The position numbers and the translations under genes were made by a program. This document shows, one piece after another, positions 49,331 to 58,034 of a stretch of DNA of 64,000 nucleotides. Numbering within the stretch: the first letter of the stretch is position 1; every line of letters begins with the position of its first letter. Origin of the DNA: Caldilineaceae bacterium. GTDB lineage: Bacteria; Chloroflexota; Anaerolineae; Caldilineales; Caldilineaceae. The stretch lies in the NCBI GenBank assembly GCA_020846635.1, contig JADLDO010000041.1:248001-312000 (forward strand), read 5' to 3'. The notes beneath the pieces are model-generated. The model did no database searches, was not told the origin of the DNA, and saw nothing but the letters and a program-made list of their open reading frames with translations.

Positions 49331-52300
49331 ATGCCTTTTACCATTCACGCTGCATGGATCCATGTGGAAGAGCCAGATTCCGGTAGCCAGTTGTTTCTCT
49401 GGGCCGAGGATCCGGACGTTGCCGTTAAAGCTCTACCAGTTCCTGCTACGGCGGCACGCGACGTTGTCCGTAGCGCCAATGCCCGCAGTATAAACAGTCG
49501 CAGCACTACCAGTCGTCAACGGGGGCCGAAGATCCCCTCCCATCCGAGCCAGGTCTCGATTGGGCAGTTGCGCGCGCTGCTGACCAGCGACCCGATCCGC
49601 GTGGCCGTCCCCGATTTGCAGCCGGCCACTGCCGTCGTCTGGCTGCCCAGCCTGGATGGGCTTCCCCTCACACGGCGCAGTGTCTTTCAGAGCAACGGCA
49701 GCGGGCGCAGCGGCACTGTCCATGTCGCCGAAGCGCCGACGCTCACGCAATGGCAAGTGACAGGTCTGGCCCTGCCCCCATTAGCCGCCCTCCGTTTTCT
49801 CGGCCAACTGAGCAGCACAGGCTCCCGGCAAAACAGCGGCAGCTTTCACCGCATGCGCCTGGGCAACGACCTGCTTTTTTGGAGCAACGCCGCCAAATTT
49901 GCGCTCGAAATCCTGGTCGGCCAATATTACCTGCCCAGCCTACGCAACGACCCTTCCGGGCGGCTTGAGGCGATCTGGCAGCCTCTTTTGCTCGACAACC
50001 GCGTGGAACAACGCCGCGAGCAACTGGTTCGCACCATGCCGCCTGTTTGCCGCGCCTATAACTTGGAATCGCTGGCCGATGCGCCCGCGCCCACGGCATT
50101 GACCGAGCATTTTGTCGCCACGTTGGTGGATGCCGCGGTGCGAACTTGGGGAGCAAATCTTGCGCCTCCGCCCACTGACGAACCGGCCCAACATTGGCTT
50201 AACCGTCTCCTATCGCCGAACCCTTTTCTGCGCCTTCCGCCACAGCCGGCGCACGACCTCTATCAAGAGTGGTACCAGTGGACTGAACAGTTGTTTGTGG
50301 TGCGTGATGCAAATTTCCGCATCTGCTTTGTGCTGGAGGAACCAGAGCTAGCCCGCGCAGCCGATGGCACATTGAGTAGCGAAGCGAGCCGCCATCTCAC
50401 CTGGAAACTCACTTATTATCTTCAGGCGCGCGACAATCCCAGCTTGACAATTGGGGCGCGGGAAATCTGGCAGTCGCCCAACAACGCTGTGCGGGTCGGC
50501 AACCGCCACATCGATCAGCCTCAAGAGCGGCTCCTGGCTGGGCTGGGCGTAGCAAGCCGTCTCTTCGCGCCGATTGAACGCAGCTTACGCAATCCACGCC
50601 CAGAAGTTGCTTTGCTCTCAACCGAGGAAGCCTATCGCTTCCTGCGCGAAATTGGCCCCTTGCTCGAAAGCAGCGGCTTTGGCGTCGTCATTCCAAACTG
50701 GTGGCATGCCCACCGGCGTATGCGGCTGGGGCTGCGCCTGCGCCTCAGCAGCAATGGCAAGCAGCAGGAACCCGATTTCAACCAGGATGACCCACGGGAT
50801 AAGACATCGCGCCGCGGCAGCCTGACACTCAGCAGCCTGATTGACTATGGCTGGGAACTGGTATTGGGGGGTAACACCCTATCCGAAGCCGAATTTGAAC
50901 AACTCACCGCCATGCAGACACCCCTGTTGCGCATGGGAGGGCGTTGGGTCGAATTGGAGCCGCATCAAGTCGATGCTGCCAAGCGCTTCCTCAGCGACCC
51001 GCACCCCACGGGCGCAATGACGCTGCTGCAAGCCATTCGCGTGGCCCAAGAAAATACAGCAGCGCAAGAGAGCGCCCTGGGTGGCGAGCTTTTGCTGGAG
51101 CCAAACCTGGAACCGGCTGATGCTGCCCAACTGCCCCCGGCAATTGCCCCCGCGGGCGATGCCGCCCAAGTTCTGCCGCTAGACTCGGTCATCGTCACCG
51201 GCTGGCTTGAAAGTGCGCTGGAGCGGCTGCGTGCGCAACAGCCCTTGCTGCCCATCAGCGAGCCCGAAGGCTTTGTGGGTGAGCTGCGCCCCTACCAGCG
51301 CCGCGGCGTGGGCTGGCTGGCCCATCTGCGCCACTTGGGACTTGGGGCTTGTTTGGCGGATGATATGGGCCTGGGCAAGACCATTCAAGCCATCGCCCTG
51401 CTGCTGCATGTCCGCAACGAAGCGGTGCGCGAGCATGGCCCAGGCACACGCCTGTCGCCCACGCTCTTAATCTGCCCGACCAGCGTCGTCGCCAACTGGC
51501 GGCGTGAGATCGAACGTTTTGCGCCCCAACTGCGTACCCTTGTCCACCACGGCAACAACCGGCTGGCGGGGGAAGAGTTCGTCGAGGCTGTACGCACCCA
51601 TGATCTGATCATCACCAGCTATGGCACAGCACGCCGCGATATTGAAACGCTCAAAGATTATGTCTGGAGCGATCTGATTCTGGATGAGGCGCAGAACATC
51701 AAAACGCCGAGCGCCAAGCAAACGCAAGCCGTTCGCCGCCTCATGGCCGACAACCGCATTGCGCTCACAGGCACACCCGTTGAAAATCGGCTGTCTGAAT
51801 TGTGGAGCATCATGGAATTCCTCAATCCTGGCTATTTGAGCCGGCAGGAACAGTTCCGCCAACGCTACATTGTGCCCATCGAACGCTATAACGACAGTGA
51901 ACGTACCGATGAACTGCGCCGCTTGGTGCAGCCCTTCTTGCTGCGACGGCTCAAGTCAGACCCCACTATCATTTCGGACTTACCCGAAAAGAATGAGATG
52001 GTCGTCTATTGTTCGCTGACGCGCGAACAGGCCGCGCTCTATGAGAAGATTGTGCAAGAGTCGCTAAGCGAGCTAAACCGCACCGATGGCATCCAGCGGC
52101 GCGGGCTGGTCTTGGCGCTCTTAACCAAGCTCAAGCAGATTACCAACCATCCCGCCCATTTCCTCAAGGAAAGTGAGCCGCTGGGCGGGCGCAGTGGCAA
52201 GCTCAACCGTCTCGGCGAAATGTTGGATGAGGCGATTGCTGTGGGCGACCGCGCGCTGATCTTCACGCAATTTGTGGAGATGGGTCATTTGCTCCAAAAA

Positions 52301-52735
52301 TATCTGGTTGAAACGCTGGGCGTCGAAGTGCTCTTCTTGCATGGCAGCACCCCCGCCACCCAGCGCGACAAGTTGGTGCAGGCATTTCAAAGTGAAGATG
52401 GCCCCCCGATCTTTGTCCTGAGCTTGCGCGCAGGAGGGTCCGGGCTGAATCTCACGCGCGCCAACCATGTTTTCCACTATGACCGCTGGTGGAATCCTGC
52501 CGTGGAAAACCAGGCAACTGACCGCGCCTTCCGCATTGGGCAACTTCGCAATGTCCAGGTACACAAATTTGTGGTTGCGGGTACGCTGGAAGAACGCATC
52601 CACGATCTCATTGAATCCAAGCAGGCGTTGGCGCAATCGATTGTGGGCAGCGGCGAAGATTGGATCACCGAACTGGACACCGACCAACTGCGCGATCTGC
52701 TCATGCTGCGCTACGACACCATCGAAGACGAATAG
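49331..52735 (+). CDS. SNF2/SWI2-family DNA-dependent ATPase
   Basis: This 1134-residue protein has a long N-terminal region (1-640) typical of bacterial HepA/RapA-like SNF2 proteins with a bacterial SNF2-associated helical domain. The two-lobed motor follows: motif I DDMGLGKTIQAI near residues 677-688, DEAQNIK from residue 785, LTGTPVENRLSELW, and the C-lobe motifs LFLHGSTPATQRDKLVQAF, LSLRAGGSGLNL and ATDRAFRIGQ. Such motors translocate on DNA to displace proteins such as stalled RNA polymerase. The SWIM-domain protein gene 111-130 bases downstream is the usual partner. The start ATG lacks an upstream Shine-Dalgarno sequence. Confidence 0.95.
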   Translation: MPFTIHAAWIHVEEPDSGSQLFLWAEDPDVAVKALPVPATAARDVVRSANARSINSRSTTSRQRGPKIPSHPSQVSIGQLRALLTSDPIRVAVPDLQPATAVVWLPSLDGLPLTRRSVFQSNGSGRSGTVHVAEAPTLTQWQVTGLALPPLAALRFLGQLSSTGSRQNSGSFHRMRLGNDLLFWSNAAKFALEILVGQYYLPSLRNDPSGRLEAIWQPLLLDNRVEQRREQLVRTMPPVCRAYNLESLADAPAPTALTEHFVATLVDAAVRTWGANLAPPPTDEPAQHWLNRLLSPNPFLRLPPQPAHDLYQEWYQWTEQLFVVRDANFRICFVLEEPELARAADGTLSSEASRHLTWKLTYYLQARDNPSLTIGAREIWQSPNNAVRVGNRHIDQPQERLLAGLGVASRLFAPIERSLRNPRPEVALLSTEEAYRFLREIGPLLESSGFGVVIPNWWHAHRRMRLGLRLRLSSNGKQQEPDFNQDDPRDKTSRRGSLTLSSLIDYGWELVLGGNTLSEAEFEQLTAMQTPLLRMGGRWVELEPHQVDAAKRFLSDPHPTGAMTLLQAIRVAQENTAAQESALGGELLLEPNLEPADAAQLPPAIAPAGDAAQVLPLDSVIVTGWLESALERLRAQQPLLPISEPEGFVGELRPYQRRGVGWLAHLRHLGLGACLADDMGLGKTIQAIALLLHVRNEAVREHGPGTRLSPTLLICPTSVVANWRREIERFAPQLRTLVHHGNNRLAGEEFVEAVRTHDLIITSYGTARRDIETLKDYVWSDLILDEAQNIKTPSAKQTQAVRRLMADNRIALTGTPVENRLSELWSIMEFLNPGYLSRQEQFRQRYIVPIERYNDSERTDELRRLVQPFLLRRLKSDPTIISDLPEKNEMVVYCSLTREQAALYEKIVQESLSELNRTDGIQRRGLVLALLTKLKQITNHPAHFLKESEPLGGRSGKLNRLGEMLDEAIAVGDRALIFTQFVEMGHLLQKYLVETLGVEVLFLHGSTPATQRDKLVQAFQSEDGPPIFVLSLRAGGSGLNLTRANHVFHYDRWWNPAVENQATDRAFRIGQLRNVQVHKFVVAGTLEERIHDLIESKQALAQSIVGSGEDWITELDTDQLRDLLMLRYDTIEDE

Positions 52736-52760
52736 GCGATAATAGACAGGTATGAATACC

Positions 52761-52806
52761 ACCCTCCCGGAAGCTTCCGACGGCAGCCCTTTGGGCGCGG
52801 GAGGGT
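52761..52806. repeat. Dispersed inverted repeat R8 (46-bp variant)
   Basis: Outer arms ACCCTCCC and GGGAGGGT flank GGAAGCTTCCGACGGCAGCC and CTTTGGGCGC. It differs from R4 by only a few bases over its length. TTTT follows on the plus strand, 25 bases after the SNF2 gene. Confidence 0.85.
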
Positions 52807-52824
52807 TTTGACGACGGTAGTTGG

Positions 52825-53745
52825 GTGAATAGCGAGGATAGAAGTTTGAGCACAGCATCAACACATCGCACACCAGACGAAGGACAGGCCTGGTCACGCC
52901 GCTGGCGCACCTGGCTGCGAACGTTGGGATTGGCGGGCGGCGAGCGCAGCGGCAGCCGCGTCAAGCGGCTGGATGTGCTGCATGGGCGCATTGTTGCCCA
53001 GGTCCAAGACCGCAGCGGGCAGCTTTGTGATGTAGAGATCCGCTTTGTGCCCTGGAGCGATGAAGAATGGCAGCGCGTGGTCGATGCCCTAAGCAGCCAG
53101 GCGCTCTTTGCTGCCCAACTCTTGGCAGGCGATCTGCCGCCGGATTTGGATCGCACCGTCGCGGCCACCGGCGTAGAATTGCTGCCCGCGACCATTGAAG
53201 AACTTGAACATGAATGTTCTTGCCACATTGATGGGCGCAAAAGCTGTGACCATATCGCCGCGGTCTATGCAGCCCTCGGCGAATTGCTGCCCGAAGACCC
53301 CTGGCTGCTCTTTCGCCTGCGCGGTCGCGACCAACAGGGGCTGTTACGCAGTTTGCGCGCCCAGCGCAGCCGCGCTGAAAGCAGCCCGTCCGCGGCTGCC
53401 GCTGATAAAACCGAGAACCGCCGCAGCAGCGCGACAGGTTTCTATCGTGCCAGCGGCGCGGTGGAAGAGGAGATTCAACCCTTGAGCGAACAGGTTGCGG
53501 GCTTTTGGGGAAGCGCCAGGGCCCAAAATGACTTTCGCCCACATATCCTCTCACCAGCAGTAGAACTCACGTTGCTGCGCCGTTTGGGGCCGCCGCCGCT
53601 AGGAAATGCAGCCCTCAGCACCTATGAAGCGTTGACCACGCTCTATCGACGCATCAGTCGGGCGGCGCTCGATCTGGCCTATGACACGGATAGCCCAGAA
53701 AACAGCCCAGAGAACGGTGACCACAGCGCAAACGGCGCGCACTAG
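52825..53745 (+). CDS. SWIM zinc-finger protein (SNF2 partner)
   Basis: This protein of about 300 residues carries a SWIM zinc finger, CxC-x(n)-CxH, visible as HECSCHIDGRKSCDHIAAVY in the middle of the protein. SWIM proteins bind DNA or proteins and are regularly encoded next to SNF2 ATPases, as here. The N-terminal part is beta-rich and the C-terminus is helical and acidic (PLSEQVAGFWGSARAQ). The start is uncertain: GTG at 52825, or TTG at 52846 which has GAGGA upstream. The stop TAG at 53743 shares the palindrome CTAG with the stop of the convergent membrane-protein gene, so the two genes overlap by 4 bases. Confidence 0.85.
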   Translation: MNSEDRSLSTASTHRTPDEGQAWSRRWRTWLRTLGLAGGERSGSRVKRLDVLHGRIVAQVQDRSGQLCDVEIRFVPWSDEEWQRVVDALSSQALFAAQLLAGDLPPDLDRTVAATGVELLPATIEELEHECSCHIDGRKSCDHIAAVYAALGELLPEDPWLLFRLRGRDQQGLLRSLRAQRSRAESSPSAAAADKTENRRSSATGFYRASGAVEEEIQPLSEQVAGFWGSARAQNDFRPHILSPAVELTLLRRLGPPPLGNAALSTYEALTTLYRRISRAALDLAYDTDSPENSPENGDHSANGAH

Positions 53746-54473
53746 GGAGTCGAGCTATCTTCCTGTCGTCGCTGCCGTTCGGCAATTTCCTCGCGCAGCA
53801 CTGCCAGGCAGTCTGGACAGAGGCTGTGGCTAAATTCGGCGTTAGAATGGGCGCGAATATAGTCCTCAACCTGGCTCCAAGAGCCATCCTCTTCGCGAAT
53901 TTTCTTGCATGAGCCGCAGATCGCCAGCAGCCCCGTCAATGTCTTGACATTCTCCAATGTAGCCCGCAGATCCGCCACCATCTCTACCAGCGCGCTGGTA
54001 CGCTCTGCCACACGCGCCTCTACCAGATCGTGCAGGAGAGCCGCGTTCATGGACTTGTTCTGCTCATAGAGACCCCTGCCGGTTACTTCAACCGGAACCG
54101 CTGTGCCACCCTGGCGCAGGGCAACCCGCCCATTCAAGTGATAATCAGCCAGCAGGCTGATGACCAACCCCTCGATCAAATAGAGAACCGTTTCTGTAAA
54201 GTGCGAGGAGCCAAGATCAGGCCGAAGCCATGCCCATTCGCCCCATACCGTGATTTCTATCCCTAAACTCAAGGCCGTTGCCAAGAGCCCTTGTACCAGA
54301 CCACCGCGCAGCGCGCTGATCATGACAGCCAAGATCGACACCAGAAAGGGTGTACGACCTGCAAACTGTTCACCCAGCGCGAAATGTATCAAAGCGGCCA
54401 AGGCAACTGCGCCAATCGTAAATGCGCTGTCAAAGACACCCTTTTGCCACCGTTCCGTAAATCGAATCCCCAC
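53742..54473 (-). CDS. Membrane protein with C-terminal four-cysteine CxxC-KKIR module
   Basis: This 243-residue protein has three or four hydrophobic helices in its first 115 residues (similar to the KdpD-type sensory bundle, DUF4118). A juxtamembrane amphipathic helix (LVEARVAERTSALVEMVADL) is followed by a C-terminal module with Cys186, Cys189, Cys219 and Cys222 in ICGSCKKIREEDGSW and FSHSLCPDCL. That module is normally found at the end of PAS, response-regulator or GAF sensory proteins. The four cysteines suggest a zinc or redox site. No kinase or cyclase domain is attached, so this may be a stripped-down sensor with an unknown partner. Confidence 0.8.
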   Translation of the reverse strand: MGIRFTERWQKGVFDSAFTIGAVALAALIHFALGEQFAGRTPFLVSILAVMISALRGGLVQGLLATALSLGIEITVWGEWAWLRPDLGSSHFTETVLYLIEGLVISLLADYHLNGRVALRQGGTAVPVEVTGRGLYEQNKSMNAALLHDLVEARVAERTSALVEMVADLRATLENVKTLTGLLAICGSCKKIREEDGSWSQVEDYIRAHSNAEFSHSLCPDCLAVLREEIAERQRRQEDSSTP

Positions 54474-54696
54474 ACCCGCCTCATTCTCAAAGACTACAAA
54501 CCTACTGGGCCGCGGCTTATGTCATACAGCCAACTCCAGGATCAGATCTCCAAGCTCAGTAACGAATGTAGCAATTTTGACCCCCCAATTGCAAGGGGTC
54601 GCGGGCATAAAACACTGACAGTCTGCTTACAGTTTGCTGTGGAAAAGATTACAACGAAGCTCTACTCGAGTGTTGTTTTATGGGGTGGCATAACGC

Positions 54697-54731
54697 AAAA
54701 AAAGCCCACTGGGACGATATCCCAGTGGGCT
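54697..54731 (-). terminator. Intrinsic terminator of the serS-tRNA operon
   Basis: On the minus strand AGCCCACTGGGA and TCCCAGTGGGCT form a perfect 12-bp stem with a 5-base loop, then TTTTTTT. It lies 7 bases beyond tRNA-Arg. Confidence 0.93.
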
Positions 54732-54737
54732 TCTGAG

Positions 54738-54810
54738 TACCCTCGGAGAGACTTGAACTCCCGACCTATTGGTCCGCAACCAATCGCTCTATCCACTGAG
54801 CTACGAGGGC
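54738..54810 (-). tRNA. tRNA-Arg (anticodon GCG)
   Basis: This is a complete 73-base cloverleaf: acceptor GCCCTCG/CGAGGGT with a terminal G-U pair, D stem GCTC/GAGC, anticodon stem ATTGG/CCAAT with loop TTGCGGA, T stem GGGAG/CTCTC, discriminator A. CCA is not encoded. Anticodon GCG reads CGC and CGU. Most bacteria use ACG (inosine) for these codons, so this choice is somewhat unusual. Confidence 0.93.
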
Positions 54811-54890
54811 TAAATTGTTCCGGCGGTACAAACGCCGAGTCAAAACGAATTGCGACTATCTTACCACAACCTACGAAAATTGTAAAAATT

Positions 54891-54989
<99 letters not shown>

Positions 54990-55015
54990 AAATTTTTAGA
55001 AGACTACAACCTTCA

Positions 55016-55105
<90 letters not shown>

Positions 55106-55242
55106 ATGCTTGTTCTTCCATGTTTGTCTATGGAAAGCCTGGGAGCGGCCGACATACGACGGTAGAAAGCCGCGCATAGTCTTCCATGCAACGTTCATAG
55201 TATACGTACGCGACCGCTCTCTGTCAAATTATTGGGCCCGGA

Positions 55243-56520
55243 TTAGCGGATGACTTCCTGTCCCCCCATGTAGGGGCGCAGCACTTCCGGCACCACCACC
55301 GACCCGTCTGCCTGTTGGTAATTCTCTAGGATGGCGATGATCACCCGCGGCAGCGCCAGCCCCGACCCATTCAGCGTATGCACAAATTCCGTCTTGCCTT
55401 CCTCGGTACGATAACGAATGTTGGCGCGCCGCGCTTGAAAATCACGAAACCAGGAGCAGGAGCTAACCTCTAGCCATTCTTCACAGCCCGCCGACCAGAG
55501 TTCAATGTCATACTTCATGCAAGCGACAAACGAGAGATCGCCAGTGGCAATTAACACGCGGCGATAGGGCAGCCCCAACGCTTCAGCCAGCTTTTCCGCG
55601 CTCTCGACCAGGCTCTCCAACTCGGCGCGGCCACTCTCTGGTTCGACAAACTTGACCATCTCGACCTTCTCAAATTGATGGACACGCTTGATCCCGCGTA
55701 CATCCTTGCCCGCCGAAACTTTCTCGCGCCGAAAACAGGGAGTATGTGCCACATAATAGCGTGGTAGCGTTCCCGCGGGCAGAATCTCCTCCCGGTGCAA
55801 ATTGGTCACCGGCACTTCGGCTGTTGGGATAAACCAGTAGTCCTCCTCGGCATCGCGATAGAGCGTATCGCCAAACTTGGGCAAATTTCCTGTGCCCACC
55901 ATCGCCTCTTCGCGCACCATAAAAGGCGGGTAGACCTCCTCATATCCATTTTCTGACGTATGGATATCGAGAAAGTAATTCACCAGGGCACGCTGGAGCT
56001 TGGCCCCCGCGCCTTTCAGCACATAGAAACGGCTGCCCGCAATCTTCGCCCCTCGTTCCATGTCAATGATATCCAGCCGCTCACCCAAGTCCCAGTGAGG
56101 CAGCGGCGTAAAGTCAAAGACCGGCTTTTCTCCCACCTCTTTCGTGACAACGTTGCCCGACTCATCCGGCGCAACAGGCACTTCGTCCGCAGGCGGGTTG
56201 GGAATCCGCAGCATCGCGCCGGTGAAATCAGCGTCCACCTGGCGCAGTTCCGCATCCAACAGTTCGATCTCACTGCCAATCTCGCTCATGCGTGTCTTGA
56301 GCGCATTGGCAGCCTCCGCTTGGCCGTTCTTGAAAAGCTGCCCCACTTCTTTAGAACCAGCGTTGCGCTCGGCGCGCAGCGTCTCTACGCGTGTCAACAA
56401 ATGGCGTCGCCGCTCATCCAAATCCAGCGCCAACTCCCACGGCGCATCAGGGGCATTCAGCTTCTGCATCGCCTCTGCCAGTGCCACACGATTCTCACGC
56501 ATCCAACGAATATCTAACAT
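55243..56520 (-). CDS. serS: Seryl-tRNA synthetase
   Basis: This 425-residue class IIa enzyme has the N-terminal tRNA-binding coiled coil (about residues 28-105, ERRRHLLTRVETLRAERNAG), motif 2 FRREKVSAGKDVRGIKRVHQFEK, the serine-binding TAEVPVTNLH and motif 3 SGLALPRVIIAILENY. It is of typical length, and the ATG at 56520 is preceded by AAGGAGAT. The leader carries a T-box, so uncharged tRNA-Ser is expected to raise transcription. The two tRNA-Ser genes are downstream on the same strand, so enzyme and substrates may be co-transcribed and end at the hairpin at 54697-54731. Confidence 0.97.
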   Translation of the reverse strand: MLDIRWMRENRVALAEAMQKLNAPDAPWELALDLDERRRHLLTRVETLRAERNAGSKEVGQLFKNGQAEAANALKTRMSEIGSEIELLDAELRQVDADFTGAMLRIPNPPADEVPVAPDESGNVVTKEVGEKPVFDFTPLPHWDLGERLDIIDMERGAKIAGSRFYVLKGAGAKLQRALVNYFLDIHTSENGYEEVYPPFMVREEAMVGTGNLPKFGDTLYRDAEEDYWFIPTAEVPVTNLHREEILPAGTLPRYYVAHTPCFRREKVSAGKDVRGIKRVHQFEKVEMVKFVEPESGRAELESLVESAEKLAEALGLPYRRVLIATGDLSFVACMKYDIELWSAGCEEWLEVSSCSWFRDFQARRANIRYRTEEGKTEFVHTLNGSGLALPRVIIAILENYQQADGSVVVPEVLRPYMGGQEVIR

Positions 56521-56772
56521 GATTCCCTATCTCCTTGCTCAAGCCAATAAAAAAAGGCCCTTCTCCATCTTTCAGGACGAAGGGACCTTCGTGGTGCCAC
56601 CTGACTTCGCGCGCAAAAGCACGCCTCATTGCCTGATAACGGCAGGGACCCGCTCGACCATTCGTCGTCGAGAGCTCGCAAGGTGCTGGCGAACGCTGTC
56701 TCCGGCTGCCTCGCACCACCCGGCAGTTCTCTGAACAGATGACAATCGCGCCCTGGTCTTGGTCAACGCTTT
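56521..56772 (-). promoter_or_regulatory. T-box riboswitch leader of serS
   Basis: The leader between promoter and serS contains AGGTGGCACCACG (56590-56602), a close match to the T-box core AGGGUGGNACCGCG. It is followed by a terminator (GTCCCTTCG ... GAAGGGCC) ending in TTTTTTT at 56549-56555. The upstream half can form a long stem I with a distal CTGCC-GGCAG helix. I could not assign the specifier codon with confidence; the downstream gene implies serine. Confidence 0.88.
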
Positions 56773-56778
56773 GGTGCG

Positions 56779-56808
56779 ATGGTAACATACATAGCAATAG
56801 GTTGTCAA
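56779..56808 (-). promoter_or_regulatory. serS promoter
   Basis: On the minus strand TTGACA (56803-56808) and TACCAT (56779-56784) are separated by 18 bases, giving a start site near 56772 and a leader of about 250 bases that matches the T-box. Confidence 0.7.
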
Positions 56809-56860
56809 TCGTTTCGCAGTGCAACAAATGCAGCTACAATGACAACAAAAGGAACATAAT

Positions 56861-57124
56861 ATGCCTCGTATAAATGTCACTCTAACCTTGAATCTGCCGC
56901 AAGAGCTTTTGGATGAAGCAAAATCGGCAGGTTTACTTACCGCCGAGCAAATCGAACGGTGGATCACTGACGAACTTGACCGTAAGCGTAAGCTAGACCG
57001 TTTCTTCGGCAAACTAGAGCGCCTAGCGAAAGTCGAACCGCCAATAACCACGGATGAGATTAACGCCGAAATTGAGACATATCGCCGTGAGAAGCGACAA
57101 CGCAACCTGGATCATGCCGAGTGA
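56861..57124 (+). CDS. Antitoxin of PIN-type toxin-antitoxin module
   Basis: This 87-residue protein has a beta strand then a helix-turn-helix-like start (MPRINVTLTLNLPQELLDEAKSAGLL), followed by TAEQIERWITDELDRKRKLDRFF and a charged C-terminal helix (EINAEIETYRREKRQRNLDHAE) that would wrap the toxin. This pattern is common in antitoxins paired with PIN toxins. Its stop codon overlaps the toxin's GTG start (GTGA at 57121-57124), the usual coupled arrangement. A promoter close to the divergent serS leader is likely but not identified. Confidence 0.8.
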   Translation: MPRINVTLTLNLPQELLDEAKSAGLLTAEQIERWITDELDRKRKLDRFFGKLERLAKVEPPITTDEINAEIETYRREKRQRNLDHAE

Positions 57125-57546
57125 TTCGTGCGGTCATCGACACAAACATCATTGTATCGGCGTTCTTCTGGGGAGGCTTGCCGCGGGCGGCTCTGAATGC
57201 AGCTAGAACAAAGCGTTGTCGGATGATTACGACCGAAAATCTGATTGACGAATTAAAGGATGTCATTTCACGTCCTAGATTCGTCAAAAGACTAGCTCAG
57301 ATTGGTGAAACAGTTGACTCGCTTCTCGAAAATGATTATCGTGCGCTCGTTGAAGTGGTCGAACCCGCCCAAATTGAGCCGGTCATCCTTGATGATCCAG
57401 ATGATGATGCCCTGATTGCCTGTGCGCTTGGCGGCGCAGCAGATTACATCATCTCCGGTGATCATCATCTGCTCGACCTGGGCGAGTACCAGAGTATCAA
57501 GATATGGACGGTGAATCGCTTTCTGGAAGCCGTTGTTACAAGTTGA
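57121..57546 (+). CDS. PIN-domain toxin (ribonuclease)
   Basis: This 141-residue PIN-family nuclease of the COG1569 'putative toxin component' type has the four expected acidic residues. The first Asp is in VIDTNIIVSAFFWGG near the start, Glu is in TTENLIDEL, Asp is in DPDDDALIACAL, and Asp is in YIISGDHHLLDLGEY. The start is GTG, overlapping the antitoxin stop. The toxin should cleave RNA when free of the antitoxin. Codon use and GC are slightly lower than in neighbours, which suggests acquisition, but no mobile-element ends are visible. Confidence 0.87.
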   Translation: MIRAVIDTNIIVSAFFWGGLPRAALNAARTKRCRMITTENLIDELKDVISRPRFVKRLAQIGETVDSLLENDYRALVEVVEPAQIEPVILDDPDDDALIACALGGAADYIISGDHHLLDLGEYQSIKIWTVNRFLEAVVTS

Positions 57547-57699
57547 GTATATGCCTCAGTATAAGAGCCTTGCAGGAACGTCCCCAACGATCTAAACGCC
57601 AGGCCACGAATCTATCGATCTAGAAAAATTTCTGTAGCGTAGGACCGTGGTTTTATCTCCAAGATTCTCTTACCCTCACATCACCGGAGTCACGACAAT

Positions 57700-58014
57700 A
57701 TGCGTTGGGTTCTTATTCACACCTTCGTCATCATCCTCATTCTGCTGCTGGGCGCGAGCCCGCTCATTGTCGCCCTCGCTGCGGGCACGATTGCTGATGC
57801 GAATGGCTGCGAACTGCACGAAGGCTTTGTCAACCCCTGTATTATCAATGGCAAAGATTGGGGCCAGGACCTTTACACGATGGGCATGTTGGGCTTTTTT
57901 GCCATCGGCACGCTTCCCATTGGTGTTGGAGCCGCCGGGGTCTACCTGCTGATCGTGGTCATTATCGCGCTCGTCCGCAGAGTGCGCCGCCCCAAAGCAC
58001 TCCCCGCGCCATAA
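57700..58014 (+). CDS. Small membrane protein with two helices and a Cys-containing loop
   Basis: This 104-residue protein has an N-terminal helix (residues 3-29, WVLIHTFVIILILLLGASPL) and a second near the C-terminus (about 65-95), with a 30-residue loop containing NGCELHEGFVNPCIINGKDWGQ. The two cysteines are well placed for a disulfide outside the membrane. I have seen this pattern in conserved hypothetical proteins of several phyla, but the function is unknown. The C-terminus is basic (RRVRRPKALPAP). Start and stop fit the reading frame; no Shine-Dalgarno is obvious. Repeat R9 lies 20 bases after the stop. Confidence 0.75.
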   Translation: MRWVLIHTFVIILILLLGASPLIVALAAGTIADANGCELHEGFVNPCIINGKDWGQDLYTMGMLGFFAIGTLPIGVGAAGVYLLIVVIIALVRRVRRPKALPAP

Positions 58015-58034
58015 GCCCTTTAGCCCATAATAAA

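Noticed and set aside
56626..57105. Minus-strand reading frame of about 160 codons across the serS leader
   Set aside because: It overlaps the T-box leader and the antitoxin gene, has no family features, and its sequence is explained by the RNA structure.
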